DNA of 64,000 nt from Alisma plantago-aquatica (GCA_963693085.1 OY856409.1:518406303-518470302); one strand, 5' to 3'. Shown: positions 45,801 to 56,412, counted from the first letter of the stretch. Notes: a model not told the origin generated them from the sequence alone. Program-made: numbers and translations.

Positions 45801-46157
45801 TCACTCATCGGTGTTAATAAGGTATTCAGTAACGCCAGGTGGGTAAATGTGACGAGTCGTCATGAAGTTGCGTTGCACGGCCAATGGCGGGGGAGGCAAT
45901 ACATCTCCCAAAATAAAAAGATTGTCACTTATGAACTCTCTCCTTATGTGTTGCCATCTCATCTGCAACTCAGTCAAAGATATGTTAGGCCCCCCAGTTA
46001 TGTTTCGAAAGTCACGCCATGCCTCCATCCAAGCCAGTGTAGTATATACTCCATTAACACATCTCCCCAACTCATATTGGTTTCTCATCATACCTCTGAG
46101 AACCATATCAAGCTCCGTACACCACATAAAAGAAGGCGTCCTTCGAGGCCCAGCCAT
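45801..46157 (-). CDS. Second Myb/SANT-like protein of the PIF element
   Basis: 118 codons from ATG 46,157. The N-terminal 80 residues match the Myb/SANT-like fold in its plant-transposon form: FMWCTELDMVL, then NQYELGRCVNG, AWMEAW and LQMRWQHIRREF. The same series appears in the first Myb protein of the element (RQYDLGRCVNG, AWREA, LKTRWKNLRRDY), so the two are paralogues. Such proteins bind the transposon ends with the DDE protein. After residue 85 it becomes Pro-rich. It may be one exon of a longer gene. No inactivating change is visible. Confidence 0.6.
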   Translation of the reverse strand: MAGPRRTPSFMWCTELDMVLRGMMRNQYELGRCVNGVYTTLAWMEAWRDFRNITGGPNISLTELQMRWQHIRREFISDNLFILGDVLPPPPLAVQRNFMTTRHIYPPGVTEYLINTDE

Positions 46158-46426
46158 ATTATAGATTCTGTAAGTAATATGTTTTAGACGTAAGTGTGTA
46201 TCACATAATTAAGGGAATATAAAATGCATATTCAGTGCTAACTAACATTTATCAACATAACTGTGAAAAAACATACACCCTCCATAAAACATACACCAAC
46301 ATTATGATAAATAACTAAAGTCTGTTGATGTCGGATGAATTCAGAAAGATTTAATGTTAAAAACATCGAATGTTGGACAATGTAAATCGACACACCAAAC
46401 TAAATGTAGCTCTCTGCCATTAAACG

Positions 46427-46933
46427 TTATGGCGTCACTGTGGGTGAAGGAATGTCTAAAAGAAGACTACATTCTTCCTCCATACTGGAAATGTAGCGTT
46501 CTACACCCTCATGCTCATACTTTTTTTGGGTGTATATATCATCGTAGTTGTGATGAATTTCAACAAAGTCCTTCATGTTCATTGCCTGGCCCCACACTGA
46601 CTTGCACTCTACAGTTAGTAACATAATCTCAGCTTTCAAAGAATCAATTGTTGGGGGGATATCGACTGCCCAACGGAAGTATCTGCACCGATCTTTTCCC
46701 TACAATGTATAATCAAGTTTAATGAATGACAAAGAATGTGCAGCATACACAACAGCAACCTATTATGTATGTATTTACTAGTGCACCTCATGAGAAGGAC
46801 ATATGTAATACATTTCGCCCGACCTTTCACTCAGAATGCCAAAATCATACAACCCTGCATCCTCTGTGTTAAGCCGCAAGGCTGCATCTAACCCACAATC
46901 ACACCTCAGAACTCCAGATGGATCCATTGACAT
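46427..46933 (-). CDS. GRF-type zinc-finger protein of the PIF element (two exons)
   Basis: Exon 1 46,933-46,787 and exon 2 46,700-46,427, with a GT...AG intron of 86 bases in phase 0, giving about 140 residues. The join restores a zf-GRF domain: CDCG (residues ~11-14), GEMYYICP, then across the splice DRCRYFRWAVD, giving the pattern C-x-C, C, C-x-F-x-W. A helical C-terminus follows. GRF fingers bind single-stranded nucleic acid in other proteins. Such a gene is not part of the standard two-gene PIF/Harbinger set. Start chosen as the first ATG in frame; the second Met two codons later is equally possible. Confidence 0.6.
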
Positions 46934-47036
46934 CTAAAACATAGTTGAGGATTAGTAAAAATATTGTCGGATTCTGAACATAGATTTCAAATACATCTTT
47001 CCGAACATAAAATAGGCCTAACTGCTTGTTCTACAT

Positions 47037-47459
47037 CTATGATGTATTGTATCCGTCCTCGTTTGAAGAGTCGTTACTGCTCGTGATGTGAAGTCGTTGT
47101 CGAAGATATTGGCACCTCTCACGTAGAGTGGTAATATCTTGTTCAAGCCTATCGGTGTCTGCTCTTGTCGAACTGACAAAGTCACATTGTTCAGACCATA
47201 GCTTGCGTTCGTTGCGGGCATATGCAAGTTGTGTTAGCATAGCATCCCTAACTGTAGTAAGTGTGGCAACTGTGGGTGGTACACGCTGCGCGGGCAATCT
47301 CATCTGACATCTGTTCGAAACAAGCCCCCTACCACATGTAAAATACGGTCTGTGGGGGTTGTTGTTTTCAAAACATCCATTTGTCGCGTCCGCATCATCC
47401 ATATACACACGTACAGTGCATTGAAGGCCGCATGTACAGAAAGGCATTCCATTCTCCAA
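47037..47459 (-). CDS. GRF-like zinc-finger and coiled-coil protein of the PIF element
   Basis: 140 codons from ATG 47,459, unbroken. N-terminus MPFCTCGLQCTVRVYM, then NNPHRPYFTCGRG, resembles the first half of a zf-GRF domain and aligns with the other GRF gene (C-x-C-G-L). The following C-x-F-x-W half is not present (reads NRCQMRLP), so the domain is incomplete or an exon is missing. The C-terminal half is a predicted coiled coil (DRLEQDITTLRERCQYLRQR). Lies 145 bases downstream of the transposase on the same strand. Confidence 0.55.
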   Translation of the reverse strand: MENGMPFCTCGLQCTVRVYMDDADATNGCFENNNPHRPYFTCGRGLVSNRCQMRLPAQRVPPTVATLTTVRDAMLTQLAYARNERKLWSEQCDFVSSTRADTDRLEQDITTLRERCQYLRQRLHITSSNDSSNEDGYNTS

Positions 47460-47604
47460 TTCAAGAGAACCTACCGATTCATTATGTCATGTATATTATT
47501 AGGATCCAGTAAAAAGTTCATAAAAAAACAACTAAAGCCTACAAAGTTATGTCGTGGACAATTTTTCAAATAATGTCGAAGACTATTATAGATACAATTG
47601 TAAG

Positions 47605-48926
47605 TCAAAGGGCATCCCATAGCAAATTAGAAATGGATTCACGTAAACGCTCGCCCTCCCTTGAATCGTCCTGAGTTGTTTGTTGGAGGGAACTCAGGTC
47701 AACCCCAGCAGGGGGAACGACAGATGTTGAAATGTCATCTGGGAATTTGTCCATTATACTATCGCCATCATGTTGGTGGCGTATGAAATTGTGGAGGATA
47801 CAACAAGCCATTACGAGGCGACACTGCGAATGTATGGGATATGTCGCCCCCTTTTTAAGGTAGGCAAACCGCCGCTTCATCACCCCAAATGCTCTTTCTA
47901 CAACATTACGTAATTGTACGTGGCGGTGGTTGAACATCTCCTTCTTTCTAGTGTAGGCATGTCTGTTTCCTTGGTACTCAGAAATATGGTAAGCTATGTT
48001 GCGATACGGTGCAAGGAATTGCCGAGTGTTGGCATACCCTGCATCTACTAGGTAAAACTTTTCCGGTGGAACTTTAAACCCGCATGTGGTCGTCGCTGAC
48101 TGTTGGACCCGTTGGTCAGCAGCCGATCCCTCCCACCCAGTTAGGACATATGTAAACTCCATGGAGAAGTCAACTACAGCCAAGACATTAAGAGAGACAT
48201 TCCCTTTTCTATCTCGGTAGCGATTTTGCTTATCTCGTTTAACTAAGACGGGGATGTGTGTTCCGTCAATTGCCCCGATGGCATTCTATAACACCAAAAT
48301 AGGTTGTAAACATACAAAATATTTCCAAATGATTAAATATTGTAGGGGCTAACTATTACCTTGAAGTAAGGGTAGAACCTTGGGGTCTCCAATATATGAG
48401 AATGTGTTGTCGTGCATGTCGTTGCAGTTTGCATGACAATGTACTCATTGGACAACGAACACACAGTGTCTAAGACTTCGTTGAACTTTCTACTTATGGT
48501 CTCACCAGAGTAAATGTAGTCCTCAGCCAAAGCACGATTTTTATGTCCATGGCCAACCATTTGTAGGAAGTAGCACACTGCCTCAACCGAACTGACACCT
48601 CTAGTGCTTCGTAACAAGGCCCGACTCTCAAGCTTGTCTACAAGGGCCAATATAGAATGTGGTCTCATTCGATATAGGTCATAAGCCCTTTGTTCATGAC
48701 CGTTTAAAATTTCTAAGACCTTCTGGTGGCCACTCCTAATGCTAACTGACCTAGGTATTGTAGGTGGTATGTCGGAAATGTCGTCAATGATGGAGTTTTC
48801 TATGGACTCAGCTATTGTATCAGCAATGTGATTAGCTGGACCAGAAAATGTATGTAGAATGTACGTGAGGAGGTCAGGTGTTTCTATTTGGTCAGTGGTT
48901 GACATTATGCCTACAAGTGGAAGCAT
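47605..48926 (-). CDS. PIF/Harbinger DDE transposase, intact, two exons
   Basis: Exon 1 48,926-48,360, intron 48,359-48,286 (GT...AG, 74 bases, phase 0), exon 2 48,285-47,605, about 415 residues with no stop. The N-terminal helical region (LALVDKLESRALLRSTRGV, ETISRKFNEVL) is typical of plant PIF proteins. The DDE_4 nuclease shows AIDGTHIPV (first Asp, just after the splice), FYLVDAGYANTRQFLAPYR (second Asp) and NVVERAFGVMKRRFAYLK (Glu). ACCILHNFI follows the Glu, as in HARBI1-like proteins. It cuts and inserts at TWA sites, matching the TTA duplication. The start could also be Met 48,905. Confidence 0.9.
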
Positions 48927-49193
48927 AGCAAGGTTGTCATGGCAAGGACAAGGAAAATAACTAGTCTACAATCATATGTAACTGTGGACACATAAAATAA
49001 TGGCTTCCACGATACAAAGCAAATTAGATTGAACACAAAATAAAACCATGGCAGTGAAATAAATTATTACAACAGTTAATCAATAATGTTTGGACGGGAA
49101 TAAAAATATTACAACAATTCAGCAAATAAGATTATGCCCAAAGAAAATGTTTGGATGGGAAATAGATTATTACAACAACGAAAGAACTTTCTA

Positions 49194-50484
49194 CTAATTT
49201 GATGAGTTAAATGTCTGGCTGTTAATGTTTGGTGATCTGGAAGGGCCAGCATCATTGGACAAAGGAAAAAATGCATGGTGAGATGACGCAAACGACGATG
49301 GCATACTTGGTATGTTGCTGAAGTTGGGTGTTGGGGATTGCGGGAAAAATGCATGGTGAGATGGCATAAACAAGGATGGCATTGAAGGTGTTGTTGTTGC
49401 ATTGGCAGCTTGGAACGAGGATGGCATTGAAGGTGTTGTTGTTGCATTGGCATCTTGGGACCTTTCCCAAAGGTCTTGCAACCATATGGTTATCTTTTGA
49501 GGTGTGTCTATAAGGCTGAGGTAGATGGTGTGGTTTGTTGAGTCCTTGATGGCATTCATAAGTGTTGTAAACACAGGAGTGGGGGCATCTGGGTAAGTGT
49601 CATGGAAATGTTGTAAGATGGTTGTAAACTCTTTCTTTTCAAAGGCTCTAGTTGCCACACCACTTCTTAACTCGTGAACCTTTGCATAAACCTGTGTGAA
49701 TTCAAATAACACTTCATTTGAAAACCCACATCGGTCTTGAGCCATTGATGGCCGCTTCTTGCGCCTAACGACAGGAGGCCTCCCGCCAACACTCAGTGTA
49801 TCTGTTCCTCCTCCCCCGGTTTCTCCCTCACTTTGCATCCCATATGCGCCCATATTAGGTTCCCCAGATTGGCTTCCAGTGTTCATGGGTGTGTCTGGGC
49901 CATCTAAGTCGACAGTGACATCATCCTCGGAGGCAACGTCAAAAGGGATTTGTGTGTCCGTTAAAGACATTGCATGATGTCCTCTAGCAATGTTCCTCCC
50001 CGCCATCATCTCGATGTCATAGTAGTGGGGAAACGGCTTGTTAAGCAACCTAGCAAGGTCCTTGTTTGCCTAAGTATACAAAAATTTTGTATTAGGAAAT
50101 TAAAGTGTAAATATATGACATTATTTTTTTAATTAAGGGACTGATTATTGGATATACCGCAAGGCTCTCCCTCCATTCAGGGTTGTCGGGCAGCGTGGGC
50201 TTATCACTAGTGTCATCCCATCCAGCACCGCTCTTATTCGTCACAAGCTTCAAAGCGGCATAGTCCCTCCTCAAGTTCTTCCACCGAGTTTTCAGCTGGT
50301 CTATATTGCAGGCCGTCTTCCCCATCCTATTTTGCATTTCCACAGTTGCCTCCCTCCAAGCCTCCCTAGTGAAATGACCATTGACACACCTGCCTAGGTC
50401 ATATTGTCTGCGCAATGCAAATACTAGAGCGGCATCAGAATCTCTTGCCCAAACAATACGAAACTTGGGGTCAGCGGAAGACAT
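49194..50484 (-). CDS. Myb/SANT-like protein (PIF ORF1), intact, two exons
   Basis: Exon 1 50,484-50,158, intron 50,157-50,070 (GT...AG, 88 bases, phase 0), exon 2 50,069-49,194, about 400 residues without a stop. Exon 1 holds the Myb/SANT-like domain (FRIVWARDSDAALVFALRRQ, LGRCVNG, LKTRWKNLRRDYAALK, GWDD). Exon 2 has an acidic linker, VRRKKRPSMAQD (basic patch, possible nuclear signal), a helical block, and a Ser/Pro-rich tail with repeats (NATTTPSMPS twice, SHHAFFP twice). In PIF/Harbinger this protein partners the DDE protein for nuclear import and end binding. An ATG at 50,520 upstream is in frame but gives an atypical start. Confidence 0.85.
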
Positions 50485-50520
50485 ACCCCCGTAGGTGCTG
50501 CAATATATTATGATACACAA

Positions 50521-52640
50521 ATCGTTATATCTTTTATCTTTTCAGATAAAGTATTTACTTAGATAGTGGTGTCTAAGCTGCAATTACACTATGAAATTAC
50601 CTTGTGCATCAGTTGCATATATTTTTTGTATATTAGTTCCAATAAAATAAAAAAGGATCTCAAGTCGTATTATATAAAATTGAGGTGAAACATCCATAAA
50701 AAACAATTCAAAAAATATCAGTAACAAATGAAGAACCCACCTCTTCTTTTATAAGGTCTTCAGATCTAATATTGGCACTCCAGCATCAGATGATAGAAGG
50801 TATTGTCCTTTTAGTAGCTAAAGCAAGCTGGAACAGTGTACTAAAACTTTAATGAGAGCATTATACGAATTGCCATCTTATTCAATAATCCCATGAGCTC
50901 AGAAGAGGTATAAGAGAAGTGGATTAGGATAGAAGAAAATCGAGTAGAATAGCACACAAGAAGTCCATCAGGATAAAATAGACATGTACAGTCTCAGTGA
51001 ATATTGATTAATAAATTTCAACAAACCAATGTTCTATTTCATGCCCCTATGCAGCAATACAGAGAAACCAAAACATAGTTTCAAGTTGGATTTCTAGCAA
51101 GGATGTATGACATATATTGTAACATATGGGTAAAATGGTGATATATTGTAGTATGTTTTTTCTAGTATGGGGGAATTTTTATGAATACCACATACGGGAA
51201 ACCAAAAAAATACATATTGTAGTATGTTTGACAATAGATACACTCACACAACTGATAGAAAGTAACATGTAACATATGGGTAAAATGGTGATATATTGTA
51301 GTATGTTTTTTCTAATATGGGTAAAAGACTAATATGCAGAACATTTGGATCAAAGAAAACTTGAGGAAGTATATGAACCTATTTATATATGTTTTATACA
51401 TTGTACATGCGATGACATGCTTGCTAGTATCTACCCAGCAAACTTGCTCTAGATTTTATAAAATTGGACATCAATATGTTCACCTCCTCATACACAGATT
51501 GCAACCATAATGACAAAATTGTTGCTCATCAAAGTAAAATGCAACAATGAAAGATCAATAACATATGTCATATTGATGACCAAAATAAAGATATGTCATA
51601 CATAGTACAAAAAATTAAGAAGGCCATCAGGATAAATTTTTTGCAAGATTTCGAACTGATTTGTATATAGAGATATAAGAGGTATAAGAGAAGTGGATTA
51701 GGATAGAATAAAAGTGAGTAGAATAGCACATAAGAAGGCCATCAGGATAAAATATACATGTACAGTCTCAGTGAATATTGATTAAGAAATTTCAACAAAC
51801 CAATGTTCTGTTTCATGCCCCTATGCAGCAATACAGAGAAAGTTTCAAGTTGGATTTCTAGCAAGGATTTATGAGATATACTTTATGTTTGCCTCAAACA
51901 TGTCAAGATGTAGTTACTGAGTACTCAGGTGACATATAAAAGTTTGACAATAGATACACTCACACAACTGATATAAAGTAACATGTAACATATGGGTAAA
52001 ATTTAGGAAGTTCATGGTGCTCAATGCATTCAGTAGATTCAGCATGCTAACCACAATGCCACATGATTCATAAAAGTGATTTCCATCTAGATTTTCTAAC
52101 CTAACATAGTGCATGATAGTCACTAAATAAATTAAGCAAATCGTATTTGTATAAGTGAAGCTCACAGTGGTAAGACCCTTGAATAAACCATAGCATTGAT
52201 CAATGGTCAAGAATGAAGTAGCCATCAATACTGTATCTGAGCAAGAAATTGTAACAACCCTTCCTCATTAAAAAAAACTAGGATACAACTCAACTAGACA
52301 ATAGCTTTGCAAAATGCCACGAACCACCACTTTAAAGATAAATACAATAGCTTTGCAAAATGGCAGGAAGCACTTATCAATTGAAGACAGCTAGCCATCT
52401 AAACAGATTCCAAATGGCTTAGCCTTCACATTTCATACAGAAAAGGAAGGATCCACATATGAAAAATAGTATGGAGCCTTGAGATAAACATCATTTTATC
52501 AATGTAAAACACACACAGGGGATCCAACACACACCATGGAACACGGGGAACCCCTTTGCATAATGATTCAATACAAAAAATAGGCCTAACCCCTTTGCAT
52601 AATGATTCAGTACAAAAAATAGGCCTAACTATTCATCATC
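50521..52640. other. Non-coding upstream region of the PIF element with duplicated segments
   Basis: No gene. A ~200-bp stretch at 50,905-51,115 is repeated at 51,676-51,880 (AGAGAAGTGGATTAGGATAG, then CAATGTTCTRTTTCATGCCC). ACATGTAACATATGGGTAAA occurs at about 51,270 and 51,980, with a partial copy at about 51,120. A 38-bp tandem repeat ends at about 52,627 (CCCCTTTGCATAATGATTCA). Confidence 0.6.
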
Positions 52641-53289
52641 ACGAACCTATTCAGAAGTGGTCGACAACGAGCAGCAACTGCAGAATCACCGGGATGAGCA
52701 GCACCGCCGGAGAACCAGGGACGAAGAAGTGGTCGACAACGAGCAGCAACTGCAGAATTGACGGGATGAGCAGCACTGCCGGAGAACCAGGGATGAACAC
52801 CAGCTTCCTCCAAGATGCGTAGGTGGATGTGAAGAACCTCGATGCACAAGGTGATCAATATGAAGGAACACGGACACTGCTTGCCCTTGCTAGGGTTTGT
52901 CCTATGCGTCGACAAGATGGGACGATGACTACTCAACCTGAGTCAGGTGGACGGTGTAGATAATCGATGGTCAGAAGGACAGGATAGGGCACTGGTACCT
53001 TGCCTTTGCAGGATGTAGCCGCCCTAGTCGACCGGCGGTCGCAGATGGCCGCATTGAATCCTCACCAGGCGGCAGACGCTCTGCCCGACGACTGCTGCCC
53101 TCCATCCGTGAGCTGCTCGAGGTAGCAGATCTCGCTTTAACTCACGGACCAACAGTGAGCCGGCACAGGGAGAGGGGAAACCATCCGGAGCGAAGGATAG
53201 GGGCAAGAGGGAGAGGGCTGAGAGGAAGAGGGAGGTGCGCGAGTGAGAGGGAATGAGGGAGTCGGGGTCAAGGGGGTGTCGGGGGGCAC
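52641..53289. promoter_or_regulatory. GC-rich leader-like region with a 73-bp tandem repeat
   Basis: Two copies of AGTGGTCGACAACGAGCAGC...GAGAACCAGGGA (52,655-52,800). Downstream the DNA becomes GC-rich with a purine-rich run (about 53,160-53,260). The minus-strand genes point away from here, so promoter or 5' leader function is possible. Confidence 0.35.
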
Positions 53290-53486
53290 TAAACCGGACT
53301 GGGATTTGCAATCCCGCCTATACCGGGACTGGGTTAGTCCGGATTATGGGATTCCGTTATCCCAAAATGGTGGTCGAATGGGGTTGCGAACCAAACAACA
53401 TTTTGGCCCAAACTGGACCGGGTTACGCCGACCTGGCGCTAGACGACAGCTCCTAATCCGGAATCAGTCCGTTCCCAAACAGGGGC
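53290..53486. repeat. PIF right subterminal region and terminal inverted repeat
   Basis: AAACCGGACTGGGATTT, CCGGGACTGGGTTAGTCCGG and similar words, ending with the inverted repeat TCCGTTCCCAAACAGGGG next to target TTA. Confidence 0.85.
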
Positions 53487-55513
53487 TTAGGGTTTTGGTG
53501 GCCTAGTCGATAGAGTTGGGTGAGGGATATGACCCTACTCGATATCCCTTGAGTGAGGGATAGTGCTACCCATCACACCTTTAGTGAGGGTATGCGACAC
53601 CTTTGGTGAGGGATGCGCCTAGCCCGGGAACCCTAGACAGGTTGTGACCAGTGACATATTTGTTACCTAAGGTTGACGTTAAGTGAGATGATAGGATGTA
53701 TCCTTAGGGAGGGTTGTGTTCATGATGTTATGAGATATAGGGCATGGTGGATGTTCACGGTTTCATAATATTAATATAAGATGTTGTTTCAATCTTATGC
53801 ATCTAAAAGCTTAATGGCACATGTTCTCTAAAGATCTATGTTTGGTGATCAAGTTATCTCTCTTAATGTACATACTAACCATGCATGTGTTATCAATTGA
53901 ATTCATATCCAGGTAAGAGTTATGACGTGTATGTGTTTTGTATAACACTTAATATGGATGCTCCTTGTTGATGAGATAACACGTATTGCTAGTATGATGA
54001 GAAAGGTATGGTGATCTAATAAAGGCTGAGTGCTTATTTGAGGTGTAAATCTCTGATGATGACATGAGGGATTGTTATCCCATGATGATGTATGATGATG
54101 AAGCTTTGAGAGGTAGTGTCATTATGTGATGAGGGATTGAGATCCCATGGCAATATGATAATGGCAGTTATAGTGTGACATAATGTTGTTTATGTTTTAT
54201 AACCTGGTTGCCTCAGCAATTCACCTAAAACATACAAATTAATTACAGTGGAACATTTCATGTAGTTTTGCCCTGGCCATAGATCCATCATCGTCAGTAG
54301 CTGGTGATGGTGAAATAGGTTTATCCCGTGGGATTATCTGGAGCGCATATTGTTGAATATGCGGGGTTTCTCCTAGCCAAAAATAGGAGTATTAGAGTGC
54401 AACTATGGTTTTGTATTGAGCATGGTGAACAGGCCCATGGCTCAGTGATTACAAAGCACGGTGAATAGGCCCATGGCTCACTATTATAGAAGGGTAGACT
54501 GCGTGAGCTAATCCTGTGGCTGAGGCCACTTAAGCAAGAGATTGCGGTCCTGCTTTGGATATCGTGCACTAACCACGAGGAGGTGAGGTCATGGAGTCTG
54601 GCTCTCCCATTGACCTTGTATGGCACCAATTTTGGGCTTCACAACCAAAGGTTGGATTTGAGCGGGACAGCTCACTTCCTCAGGGCATAATAAAATTGTA
54701 ATCTAGCTATGTATTTCTTAAGGCAAAACATGAAACATTGGTTGAGGTCTTGCTTGTATAGTTGCCCTAGTTATATCTTGCAGTTATCTGTACTTTCCTC
54801 ACATATTGTGATAAGTTCTTATAAAGCTTATCTTGTTAATCATATTCCATAAAGAAATATCTGGTTATATGCCTCTTGGATATCTTGGTAAGCTAGTTCT
54901 GTTCAGTATGTCGTATATATGAGTTGCTTATATCAGTTACTTGTGTTATTTGTTCTAGCTCTCCTTTGAGGTTTTATAGTTTCAGCGGGGGTTATGTTTC
55001 TCACTGGGACTGTGTGTCTCACCCCGCTGGTTTTAACCCTTTTTAGGTGACCGTGCTAGACGTGGTTGTCGTGAGGTTGCGGCTGAGCAGCAGGAAGAAT
55101 AGTAGGAGGCCAACGATGGATATGTTGTTGTTTTGGTTGTTTTATAGCAGAGTCCTAGAGTCATCCTTGTACTCTCAGGTCCTTGGAGGTGTTTTGATGA
55201 TGTTTTACAATGATGTAACTTGTTTATCTTGTTGTTGGCCTGGTATGGCCTGTTCTGCATATAAACAGGTGGTGAACTCTTTGTGCCTATGTGATAGCTA
55301 GATCCAATGAGTTGTGGACACGTATCACGGTTTATGTATGTTTATATAACATGTTTCCTTGTAGGATAAAAATCTGGATGTAATCGTTTCTTTGTTTATC
55401 TGTTTTTCGCAATCGGTTTTAATTAACCCGTGTTTTTGGTGATATGTGATTTATGGAAGTTTTGCACATTTTCGCGTGGCATTTCATTGTCTGTGTGATA
55501 GTAGGATGTCACA
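53487..55513 (+). repeat. LTR-B, part 2
   Basis: Continues LTR-B and ends GATGTCACA. At 54,415-54,490 the ~36-bp CATGGTGAA...CCATGGCTCA unit is present twice. The empty copia site is at about 55,286. No gene. Confidence 0.9.
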
Positions 55514-56339
55514 GTAGTTATGAATATAAATTATATATTAGTATTTAATAGTGCAATGTATATATATAATTGTACATGTTTGGATTTGAGAGGGGGGCTA
55601 GAGCCTAGGCAAACCCCGTAGATCTGCCTCTGACCTTCAATAGGGGGACAAACACAGACGTCAAGGAGAACGAGTGACACAAAATATGATAATATTTTAA
55701 GCTTAAAGAATGATGTTCATAAATGTAGTCAATGTCTAAAAACTTGTATCAATTAAATGAGTGGTCAAATGAATTCCAATTAGGATGAAATTTTAGAGGG
55801 AGATAGAGTATATGTTAGGACTACCTAAATCAAGTAATAATTTGGTATCTTGAGATGCTTACGACTATAATATAAGTTAGAGACATTTCTATCATTTAGA
55901 AATTTATATGGGTATAAGAGTCCATAAATTCTTTTAAATATTTTTACGAAGTGTAAACTAAATAATAAAACAACCATATCACATATTTCCATGTATTTTA
56001 AATGAATTAATGAATTATTTGAGATGATTTATAAAAAAGTATATGCATAAGCTACTTCTTACATTTTTAATTGTTTACAAACACCAAATTGAGAATTTAG
56101 CATAAAAGACACTTAATGGGGTTTTAGGCTAATTAAGGCACACAATTATGCTAGGGGAAATGGTCATTGAGGATGTAAATTATAGCTGGTAGAAGACTGA
56201 TATCTTCAAATTTAGCCAATTGTTAACATATTAATTATTATTGAGTGAGCTAAATATCTTAAGGTAGATGTAATATTTTAAAATATAAAATTAAAAATTA
56301 GTGTGTACTAGATTATTTAAAAATTATTAAAAAATTATT

Positions 56340-56412
56340 TGTAGAAACCAAGAGTCGAACCCTGGCTGACCAAAATGCTCACATGAATGCTAACCACCGT
56401 GCTATGGGCAAA
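56340..56412 (-). repeat. tRNA-derived SINE-like remnant
   Basis: On the minus strand TAGCACGGTGGTTAGC (56,404-56,389) is an A-box-like promoter and GGTTCGACTC (56,361-56,352) is a B box, about 37 bases apart as in tRNA genes. No acceptor stem can be formed, so it is a SINE or tRNA pseudogene rather than a tRNA gene. Confidence 0.6.

Larger units (their letters stand above)
44664..53486 (-). mobile_element. PIF/Harbinger DNA transposon with extra genes
   Basis: Perfect terminal inverted repeats of about 22 bp (CCCCTGTTTGGGAACGGA core) and a 3-bp target duplication TTA (44,661-44,663 and 53,487-53,489). LTR-A shows the empty site CCTTAGGG at about 28,601. Minus-strand genes in order: Myb/SANT-like protein (50,484-49,194), DDE transposase (48,926-47,605), a GRF-like zinc-finger ORF (47,459-47,037), a second GRF zinc-finger gene (46,933-46,427) and a second Myb/SANT-like ORF (46,157-45,801). 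The two core genes read open across one predicted intron each, so this may be an autonomous copy. Confidence 0.93.
12813..55513 (+). mobile_element. Tandem Tekay/Del-like chromovirus array: G1 internal, LTR-A, G2 internal, LTR-B
   Basis: G1 is truncated at its 5' end inside gag. LTR-A (16,676-37,740 with two insertions) is the 3' LTR of G1 and the 5' LTR of G2. G2 is followed by LTR-B (42,573-55,513 with one insertion). After subtracting insertions the LTRs are about 4,167 and 4,115 bp. The domain order gag, protease, RT, RNase H, integrase, chromodomain-like C-terminus and the iMet-type primer-binding site fit a chromovirus with long LTRs. Confidence 0.85.

Noticed and set aside
47352..47573. 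Plus-strand frames opposite the GRF and Myb genes
   Set aside because: Shadows of the minus-strand coding regions without independent motifs.
52556..52936. Open frames over the 38-bp and 73-bp tandem repeats in PIF
   Set aside because: The repetitive peptide arises directly from tandem DNA repeats, and the region lies upstream of the real genes.
56340..56412. A tRNA gene
   Set aside because: A and B boxes are present but no acceptor stem or anticodon arm can be formed.
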